Shown: piece after piece, positions 56,888 to 64,000 of the stretch
How positions within the stretch are numbered: position 1 is the first letter of the stretch
Layout of the letters: each line of letters begins with the position of its first letter
Assembly (NCBI RefSeq): GCF_003014735.1
Contig: NZ_PYAX01000001.1
Coordinates: forward strand, 372,001 to 436,000
DNA length: 64,000 nucleotides
From: Saccharothrix carnea
GTDB lineage: Bacteria > Actinomycetota > Actinomycetes > Mycobacteriales > Pseudonocardiaceae
Reading direction: 5' to 3'
Position numbers and translations under genes: made by a program
The notes under the pieces: model-generated
The model's input: only the letters and a program-made list of their open reading frames with translations
Database searches by the model: none
Told to the model about the DNA's origin: nothing

Positions 56888-58084
56888 TCACTCTCTTCTG
56901 GCTAGGGCCTGCAATTCGATCACGCTGAGTCCCGTCGCACGGCGGATTTCGTCCTCGTCCAGGGCACCGCAGTCCAGGGCGCGGAGGAACGACGTGGACA
57001 ACGCCTGGGCGGTCGCGGGCTCGTCCAGCACCGAACCGCCGGCCCGGGCCACGTACGCCTTGAGCCGGCGGGCGTCCGCGTCCACGCCTTCGAGGTGGAA
57101 CGCGTGCACGGCCGCGTACCTGGTCACCAACTGTGCCGGGTGCAGGTCCCAGCCCTGGTAGAAACCGTGCGCCAACGACCGCCGCACCAGCCGGTAGTGC
57201 GTGCGCCAGCCCTCGTGCACGTCGTCGCCGACCGGCAGCACGTTGGTGGAGCCGTCCGACAGCGCGACACCGGTGCCCGCCGCGGACACCTGCATGACGT
57301 GGCGGGCGAAGTCGCACGCGCCGTGCGCCAAGTGCTGGTGCGCCGCACCCAACCCACAGCCCGCCGTGTAGTCGTACGTGCCGAAGTGCAGCCCGGTGAC
57401 CCGGCCGCGGCCCGCTTCGATGAACCGCGGCAGTGCCAGCCTGCCCTCGCGGTCCACGATCGACTGGGTCGTCTCGACCTGGACCTCGAACCGCAGCGGC
57501 AGCCCGAACAGGTCCAGCACGTCGCCGAACACCTCCACCTGCGCGACCGAGGTGACCTTCGGGAACGTGACGACGAACGCCTCGGGTGCTTCGCCCAGCG
57601 CGGTGAGGAAGACGTCCAGCGTCCGGATGCCGCGCTCGCGCGACGCCCTGGTGTCGAACGACTTCATCCGCAGCCCGAACCGGAGCGGGGCCACGCCGTC
57701 GCGCAACCAGTCCCGCACCACGTGCGCGGTGCGTTCGGCGTCCGAGTCCTCCTCCGCGTCGGACCGGGCGCCGTAGCCGTCCTCGAAGTCGATCCGCAGG
57801 TCCTCCACCGGCTCGCCGCGCAACTTCGCCCGCACCCGCGCGTCCACGACGTCGGCCACGTCCGGCGCGAGGTCGAGCACGTCCGCCAGCCCGTCCGGGG
57901 CGTGCCCATCCAACGCCGCAAGCGCTTGCGCACCCCACTCGGCGGGCGTGGACGGCGTCACGCGGTCGGCGGGCACGTAGCAGGTGTGCACGGGCTGGCG
58001 GCCCTCCGGCGCGCGCAGCTCCACATCGGACAGCCGCGCGGTGACCGCCCGCACCGCCTCGACCGACAACGACGTCCGCGGCAC
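56888..58084 (-). CDS. DUF6986-family HpcH/HpaI-aldolase-like protein
   Basis: 398 aa. DLRIDFEDGYG, RFEVQVETTQSI, and FGTYDYTAGCGLGA match the citrate-lyase/HpcH barrel with acidic metal ligands and the FGTxDY signature. In other actinomycetes it is linked to malate synthase and allantoin genes, and it may cleave or form a C-C bond with glyoxylate; this is inference. It is separated from aceB by 1 bp, so the two are coupled. Confidence 0.88.
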   Translation of the reverse strand: MPRTSLSVEAVRAVTARLSDVELRAPEGRQPVHTCYVPADRVTPSTPAEWGAQALAALDGHAPDGLADVLDLAPDVADVVDARVRAKLRGEPVEDLRIDFEDGYGARSDAEEDSDAERTAHVVRDWLRDGVAPLRFGLRMKSFDTRASRERGIRTLDVFLTALGEAPEAFVVTFPKVTSVAQVEVFGDVLDLFGLPLRFEVQVETTQSIVDREGRLALPRFIEAGRGRVTGLHFGTYDYTAGCGLGAAHQHLAHGACDFARHVMQVSAAGTGVALSDGSTNVLPVGDDVHEGWRTHYRLVRRSLAHGFYQGWDLHPAQLVTRYAAVHAFHLEGVDADARRLKAYVARAGGSVLDEPATAQALSTSFLRALDCGALDEDEIRRATGLSVIELQALARRE

Positions 58085-58085
58085 G

Positions 58086-59618
<1,533 letters not shown>

Positions 59619-59653
59619 GGAAGCCCACCTCGATTCCGAGTCGGTTTCTACTT

Positions 59654-59681
59654 CGCGGACTATAGTTTTCACCACGCGGAA
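59654..59681. promoter_or_regulatory. Candidate IclR/AllR operator between aceB and its regulator
   Basis: CGCGGA is repeated at 59654-59659 and 59675-59680, 21 bp apart (two helical turns), around an AT-rich centre with CTATAG. The second copy reads GCGGAA, the same half-site found in the uraD operator at 54575. The 85 bp divergent gap must hold both promoters. Confidence 0.4.
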
Positions 59682-59703
59682 CGGCAATGAAGGAGTGGTG
59701 TCG

Positions 59704-60456
59704 GTGGCACGGGAGTCCACGGGCGGCGTGCAGTCGCTCCAACGCGCCTTCGACCTGCTGGAACGCCTCGCCGACGCCGGGGGTGAGGCGAGCCTGTCCG
59801 AGCTCGCCGCCACCTCCGGGCTGCCGTTGCCGACCATCCACCGGCTGATCCGCACCCTTGTCACGCTGGGGTACGTGCGGCAGAACAGCAACCGCCGGTA
59901 CACGCTCGGGTCCCGGCTGATCCGGCTCGGCGAGACCGCGTCACGGCAGTTCGGCACGTGGGCGCGGCCGCTGCTGGCGCAGTTGGTCGACCAGGTGGAG
60001 GAGACCGCGAACCTGGCCGTGCTGGACGGTGACGAGGTGGTGTACGTGGCGCAGGTGCCGTCACGGCACTCGATGCGGATGTTCACCGAGGTGGGCCGCC
60101 GGCTGCTGCCGCACGGGACGGGCGTGGGCAAGGCGATGCTGTCCCAGATGCCGCGTGACGAGGTGCGCGCCCTGCTGTCCCGCACGGGCCTGCCCGCCTA
60201 CACGCCGAACACCATCACCGACCCGGACGAGCTCCTGGCCTCGCTGGACCAGATCGCCGAGCAGGGTTACGCGCTGGACGAGAGCGAGCAGGAGCTGGGC
60301 GTCCGCTGCGTCGCCGTTCCCCTGCACGGCGCACCGACCCTGGCCGCCGTCTCCGTCTCAGGCCCCGACAGCCGCCTGACCAAGGACTCGCTGTCCCGCA
60401 TCATCCCCGAGATCCTCGCCACCGCCCAACGCCTCTCCACCCACTCCCGCCCCTAA
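59704..60456 (+). CDS. IclR-family transcriptional regulator, probable AllR-like repressor
   Basis: 250 aa. The N-terminal winged helix is ASLSELAATSGLPLPTIHRLIRTLVTLGYVRQ. The C-terminal effector domain shows MRMFTEVGRRLLPHGTGVGKAML and DESEQELGVRCVAVPLHG, as in glyoxylate- or allantoin-sensing AllR/IclR proteins. GTG 59704 has AAGGAG eight bases upstream. It is divergent from aceB and probably controls the island. The effector is inferred, not shown. Confidence 0.88.
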   Translation: MARESTGGVQSLQRAFDLLERLADAGGEASLSELAATSGLPLPTIHRLIRTLVTLGYVRQNSNRRYTLGSRLIRLGETASRQFGTWARPLLAQLVDQVEETANLAVLDGDEVVYVAQVPSRHSMRMFTEVGRRLLPHGTGVGKAMLSQMPRDEVRALLSRTGLPAYTPNTITDPDELLASLDQIAEQGYALDESEQELGVRCVAVPLHGAPTLAAVSVSGPDSRLTKDSLSRIIPEILATAQRLSTHSRP

Positions 60457-60462
60457 CCCCCG

Positions 60463-60583
60463 CGCGTGTCGAACGCTCAGGTCCCGCGTGTCGAACGCTC
60501 AGGACCCCCGATTTCAACGTTCGCGTTGCACGAGTTGCGCCTGAGCGTTGAATTCGGGGGTCCTGAAGGTTCGACTCGCGGGG
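60463..60583. repeat. Imperfect palindromic repeat between convergent regulator and ftsY
   Basis: CGCGTGTCGAACGCTCAGG occurs at 60463-60481 and again at 60485-60503 (22 bp period). Then AGGACCCCCGATTTCAACG (60501-60519) faces CGTTGAATTCGGGGGTCCT (60546-60564), and the pairing continues outward through GTTCGACTCGCGGGG. The unit of about 100 bp forms a long hairpin. It may be a mobile-looking dispersed palindrome and can terminate both genes. Confidence 0.75.
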
Positions 60584-61957
60584 TTAGGTGAGGAGGGCGT
60601 CGACGAAGGCGGTCGGTTCGAAGGGGGCCAGGTGGTCGGCGCCCTCGCCCAGGCCCACGAGCTTCACGGGGACGCCCAGCTCGCGCTGGACCTGGAACAC
60701 GATGCCGCCCTTGGCGGTGCCGTCCAGCTTGGTCAGCACGATGCCGGTCACGTCGACCACCTCGGCGAACACCCGCGCCTGGGTCAGGCCGTTCTGCCCG
60801 GTGGTGGCGTCGAGCACGAGCAGCACCTCGTCCACCGCCGCCTGCTTCTCCACCACCCGCTTGACCTTGCCCAGCTCGTCCATCAGGCCGGTCTTGGTGT
60901 GCAGCCGGCCCGCGGTGTCGATCAGCACGGTGTCCACACCGGCCTCGACGCCCCGCTTCACCGCCTCGAACGCCACCGACGCCGGGTCGGCACCCTCCGC
61001 GCCGCGGACGGTCGTCGCGCCCACGCGCGAACCCCACGTCTCCAACTGGTCGGCCGCGGCCGCGCGGAAGGTGTCCGCCGCACCCAGCAGCACAGTCCGG
61101 CCGTCCGCCACCAGCACCCGCGCCAGCTTGCCCGTCGTCGTGGTCTTGCCGACGCCGTTCACCCCGACCACCAGCACGACGGCGGGCTTGAGGTTGCCGG
61201 AGCCGTTGGTGTGCGGCAACGCGTTCACCGCGCGGGCCATCTCCGGGTGCAGCGCGTCGACCAGCACGTCGCGCAGCAACGCCCGCACGTCGTCGGCAGT
61301 GCGCACACCGCGCGCCACGATCTGCTCCCGCAGCGCCGTGACGATCTGGTCGGTGACCGCCGCACCCAGGTCCGCCATCAGCAGCGTGTCCTCGATGTCG
61401 GTCCACGAGTCCTCGTCCAGGTCACCCGCGCCGAGCAGCCCCAGCAGGCTCTGCCCGAACGTCGACCGCGACCGCGACAGCCGCCCGCGCAGCCGTTCCA
61501 GCCGACCGGCGGTCGGCTCGATCTCCTCGATCTCGGAGGCTTCCTCGGGCAGGTCGACCTCGACGAAGCCGCGCTTGACCGAGTCGCGCGGCACCGCCGC
61601 GTCGTCACCGACACCCGGCTGGCCGTCGACCTCGGTGCGCTCGGCGACCGGGTGCTCGACGGGTTCGACGGGCTTGGCGGGCGCGGGAGTCGGCGCCGTC
61701 GTGGGCGCCGGAGCGGGCGCGGGTGACGCCCCGGTGCGCTCGACCGGCTCGGCGGGTCTGGTCGGTTCGGCCACCGGTGGCGCGGGCGCGTTGAACGTGA
61801 TCGCACCACCGGCTTGGTAGCCCTTCGCGGGCTTGTCCTGCTCGGGCTCGGTGAGGCTGATCCGCCGGCGTCGCGCCAGCACGACGCCCGTCACGAGGGC
61901 GACCGCGAGCAGTGCCGCGACGACGACGATGATCCAGATCAGGGACGTGGTGGACAC
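60584..61957 (-). CDS. ftsY: Signal recognition particle receptor FtsY
   Basis: 457 aa. An N-terminal membrane helix (LIWIIVVVAALLAVALVTG) and an acidic, Pro/Ala-rich linker of about 110 residues precede the NG domains: GVNGVGKTTTTGKLA, DTAGRLHTKTGLM, TKLDGTAKGG. The N-terminal anchor is typical of actinobacterial FtsY. It docks Ffh-ribosome complexes to the membrane. GTG 61957 has GAGG eight bases upstream. In mycobacteria ftsY lies next to amt; here the purine island lies between. Confidence 0.97.
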   Translation of the reverse strand: MSTTSLIWIIVVVAALLAVALVTGVVLARRRRISLTEPEQDKPAKGYQAGGAITFNAPAPPVAEPTRPAEPVERTGASPAPAPAPTTAPTPAPAKPVEPVEHPVAERTEVDGQPGVGDDAAVPRDSVKRGFVEVDLPEEASEIEEIEPTAGRLERLRGRLSRSRSTFGQSLLGLLGAGDLDEDSWTDIEDTLLMADLGAAVTDQIVTALREQIVARGVRTADDVRALLRDVLVDALHPEMARAVNALPHTNGSGNLKPAVVLVVGVNGVGKTTTTGKLARVLVADGRTVLLGAADTFRAAAADQLETWGSRVGATTVRGAEGADPASVAFEAVKRGVEAGVDTVLIDTAGRLHTKTGLMDELGKVKRVVEKQAAVDEVLLVLDATTGQNGLTQARVFAEVVDVTGIVLTKLDGTAKGGIVFQVQRELGVPVKLVGLGEGADHLAPFEPTAFVDALLT

Positions 61958-62071
61958 GCGGCAATCCTCGCACGCCACCGTATGTTGACGATCGACGAAC
62001 TAGGTAGATTTGAGGCAACTTTCCCACTAACACTCTTGCGCAAGCGTGCAGTGTGGAATAGACCACAGGGC
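61958..62071 (+). promoter_or_regulatory. Divergent leader region of anmK with a palindrome
   Basis: The 114 bp between ftsY and anmK is less GC-rich than the genes around it. CTTGCGCAAG (62035-62044) is a perfect 10 bp palindrome, and CAACTTTCCCAC precedes it. An ATG at 61982 is open in frame with anmK (MLTIDELGRFEATFPLTLL) and would add 30 residues, but these do not look like the family, so this is more likely a leader and operator. Confidence 0.35.
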
Positions 62072-63238
62072 GTGAGGGTGATCGGGCTCATCTCGGGCAC
62101 GTCGATGGACGCCATCGACGTCGCCGTGGCCGACCTGTCCCTGGACGGCCCGACCGTCGTGCTGACCCCCGTGGAGCACGCCGAGCACCCGTTCCCCGAA
62201 GACCTGCGCGAGCCGCCGACCAGCGCCGCCGAGCTGTGCGCGCTCGACACCCGGCTCGGCCGGGCGTTCGCCGCCGTGGCGGTCCGGTACCGGGGCGACC
62301 TGGTGTCGTCACTGGGCCAGACCGTGCACCACTGGGTCGAGGACGGCCGCTGCCTGGGCACCCTGCAAGTGGGCCAGCCCGCGTGGATAGCCGAAGCCAC
62401 GGGCCTGCCGGTGGTGTCCGACCTGCGGGTCCGCGACGTCGCCGCGGGCGGTCACGGCGCGCCGTTGGCGAGCACCCTGGACGCCCTCTGGCTGGCCGGG
62501 TTCGCCGAGGACCAGGGCAGGCCGGCCACCGCGCTGAACATCGGCGGCATCGCCAACATCACCAAGGTTTCGCCCGAAGGTGTGATCGCCTACGACACCG
62601 GACCGGGCAACGCGCTCATGGACGCGGCGATGACCGTGCTGTCCGGAGGCCTGCGCAACCAGGACACCGACGGCGAGTTCGCCCGCCGCGGCAACGTCCA
62701 CGCTGAGCTGCTCGACCGCCTGCTGGCCGACCCGTACTACGCCCGCACCGCGCCCAAGTCGACCGGCAAGGAGCACTTCAACCGCGCCTACCTGGACCGC
62801 GTCACCGAGGGCCTGACCATGCCCGCCGAGGACCTGCTGGCCACGCTGACCGAGCTGACGGTGCGCACGATCGCCGCCGAGTGCGAGGGCACCGTCATCG
62901 GTTCCGGCGGCGGCATGCGCAACCCCGTGCTGGTCGAGTCGTTGAGCCGGCACGTGGACCTGCGCACGAGCGACGAACTGGGACTGCCCGCCGCGGGCAA
63001 GGAGGCGTACCTCGCCGCCCTGCTGGGCTTCCTGACCTGGCACGGCCTGCCCGCGAACGTGCCGTCCGCCACCGGTGCCGCCGGTCCGCGCCCGCTGGGG
63101 TCGATCACCCCCGGCCGCTACCCGCTGCGCCTGCCCGAGCCCGTGATCACCGCCGTGACGGGATTGACGATCGGCCGCCGTGGGCGGCGGTCAGGCCAAG
63201 AGGGACAGGAAGACGGAGGAGACCATGCGCGCACTTGA
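62072..63238 (+). CDS. anmK: Anhydro-N-acetylmuramic acid kinase
   Basis: 388 aa. VRVIGLISGTSMDAIDVAVAD is the family start, followed by SLGQTVHH, ALNIGGIANIT, YDTGPGNALMD and GSGGGMRNPVL. It phosphorylates and opens 1,6-anhydroMurNAc in peptidoglycan recycling, giving MurNAc-6-phosphate. GTG 62072 is preceded by CAGGG; GTG 62078 is possible. It overlaps the following transporter gene by 14 bp, so the pair is co-translated. Confidence 0.95.
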   Translation: MRVIGLISGTSMDAIDVAVADLSLDGPTVVLTPVEHAEHPFPEDLREPPTSAAELCALDTRLGRAFAAVAVRYRGDLVSSLGQTVHHWVEDGRCLGTLQVGQPAWIAEATGLPVVSDLRVRDVAAGGHGAPLASTLDALWLAGFAEDQGRPATALNIGGIANITKVSPEGVIAYDTGPGNALMDAAMTVLSGGLRNQDTDGEFARRGNVHAELLDRLLADPYYARTAPKSTGKEHFNRAYLDRVTEGLTMPAEDLLATLTELTVRTIAAECEGTVIGSGGGMRNPVLVESLSRHVDLRTSDELGLPAAGKEAYLAALLGFLTWHGLPANVPSATGAAGPRPLGSITPGRYPLRLPEPVITAVTGLTIGRRGRRSGQEGQEDGGDHART

Positions 63239-64000
63239 TGTCGGCATCATCGTGCTGTTCCTGGTGGGCATGCCGCTGCTGGGCGTGTGGATCGCCGGGC
63301 GCCAGCGCTCCGCCACCGACTACTTCGTCAGCGAACGGCGCATCTCGTGGTGGGTCGTGTGCGTGTCGGTCGTGTCGGCGGAGACGTCCACGCTCACCGT
63401 GCTGAGCGTCCCGACTGTCGCCTACCTGGGCACGATGACGTTCCTGTCGCTGGCCATCGGGTACCTGATCGGCCGGATCGTGGTGTCGTTCGTGCTGCTG
63501 CCCAAGTACATCGCGGGTGAGCTGATCACCGCGTACGGGTTCCTCGGCAAGCGGTTCGGGCGCAACATCCAGAGCACCGCGTCGCTGACGTTCCTCGTCA
63601 CCCGGCTGCTGGCGGACGGCCTGCGGCTGTTCGCCACCGCCATCCCGATCAAGGTCGTGCTGGTCGCGTACGGCGTGGACGTGTCGTACTGGGTGATCGT
63701 GGCGGCGCTGGGCATCGCGATGGTGGTCTACAGCTTCCTCGGCGGCGTGCGGGCCGTGGTGTGGGTCGACGCGATCCAGATGCTCTGGTACGTCGTGGGC
63801 GCGTTCGCGGTGATCCTGGTGCTGAACGGCAAGCTGCCCGAGGGGTGGTTCGCCACCGCGGCCGACGCGGGCAAGTTCCAGGTCCTCGACTTCAACGCCA
63901 GCCCCCTCACCTCCCCGTACGCGATCGTCGTCGCGTTCATCGGCGGCGCGGTGCTGTCCATGGCCTCGCACGGCGCCGACCAGCTCATCGTGCAGCGGCT
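63225..64000 (+). CDS. Sodium:solute symporter (SSS family), 3' end outside the window
   Basis: 258 codons are present, with no stop before 64000. ATG 63225 has GGAGGAGACC directly upstream. It reads MRALDVGIIVLFLVGMPLLG, then VSVVSAETSTLTVLSVPTVAYLG (typical SSS loop), LITAYGFLGKRFGRNIQSTASLTFLVTRL and DAIQMLWYVVGAF. About six helices are visible of the usual 11-13. The overlap with anmK suggests import of an amino-sugar or peptidoglycan-derived solute, which is inference. Confidence 0.93.
   Translation, partial: MRALDVGIIVLFLVGMPLLGVWIAGRQRSATDYFVSERRISWWVVCVSVVSAETSTLTVLSVPTVAYLGTMTFLSLAIGYLIGRIVVSFVLLPKYIAGELITAYGFLGKRFGRNIQSTASLTFLVTRLLADGLRLFATAIPIKVVLVAYGVDVSYWVIVAALGIAMVVYSFLGGVRAVVWVDAIQMLWYVVGAFAVILVLNGKLPEGWFATAADAGKFQVLDFNASPLTSPYAIVVAFIGGAVLSMASHGADQLIVQR

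Overview
The window is high-GC DNA packed with genes, with many GTG/TTG starts and 1-26 bp stop/start overlaps. The gene order of its core matches the Mycobacterium tuberculosis map - ispG - rip1 - dxr - rlmN - cdsA - frr - pyrH - tsf - rpsB - xerC/dprA - rnhB - lepB - rplS - trmD - rimM - rpsP - ffh - glnD - glnB - amtB - ftsY block (remembered synteny, not computed). A sporulation sigma factor of the WhiG type beside rpsB points to a filamentous, spore-forming actinomycete. Pseudonocardiaceae (Saccharothrix/Lentzea/Actinosynnema-like) is my best guess. There are no rRNA or tRNA genes, prophages, insertion sequences or CRISPR arrays.

Layout. 1-3930: the tail of an unknown gene, a membrane pentapeptide-repeat protein, cobyric acid synthase and a small hydrolase. 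3917-11400 (minus strand): methionine aminopeptidase, two overlooked small ORFs, a lipoprotein penicillin-binding protein, a GNAT protein, and the isoprenoid genes ispG and dxr with the site-2 protease rip1 between them. 11555-18701: a GlsB-like membrane protein, a two-component system whose kinase has an extra C-terminal exported domain, a complete potABCD-type ABC importer, and a DUF2631 protein. 18846-20530: an accessory patch with a PD-(D/E)XK-like orphan gene of lower GC and a RelE-type toxin-antitoxin pair. 20532-25907: rlmN, a PadR regulator, three metabolic singletons and cdsA. 25991-29280: frr, pyrH, tsf and rpsB with strong intercistronic hairpins. 29631-35701: a secreted M23 peptidase, whiG, xerC, dprA, an unannotated 62-codon ORF, comM and yraN. 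35920-41380: DUF2469, rnhB, two tandem signal peptidases, rplS, trmD, rimM, khpA and rpsP. 41534-47170: pxpA, two CPBP proteases, an amidohydrolase, ffh and a P-loop kinase-like protein. 47415-51493: glnD, glnB and amtB.

51968-60456 is a purine-to-glyoxylate island lying between amtB and ftsY: allantoicase, allantoinase, the three urate-to-allantoin enzymes, malate synthase, an aldolase-like DUF6986 protein and an IclR regulator. Urate would be oxidised to 5-hydroxyisourate, OHCU and allantoin, then allantoate, then ureidoglycolate plus urea; the glyoxylate would enter malate through AceB. A decayed glycerate kinase upstream of allB suggests that the alternative glycerate branch was lost here. 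The island adjoins an ammonium/PII operon that carries a GlnR-like operator array. The window ends with a large imperfect palindromic repeat, ftsY, anmK and the start of a sodium:solute symporter.

I found no complete, clearly new multi-gene system. The best leads are small hidden genes between essential genes, the glycerate kinase relic, the orphan immunity and nuclease-like genes, the kinase with an added exported domain, and paired DnaA-box-like sites of identical geometry.
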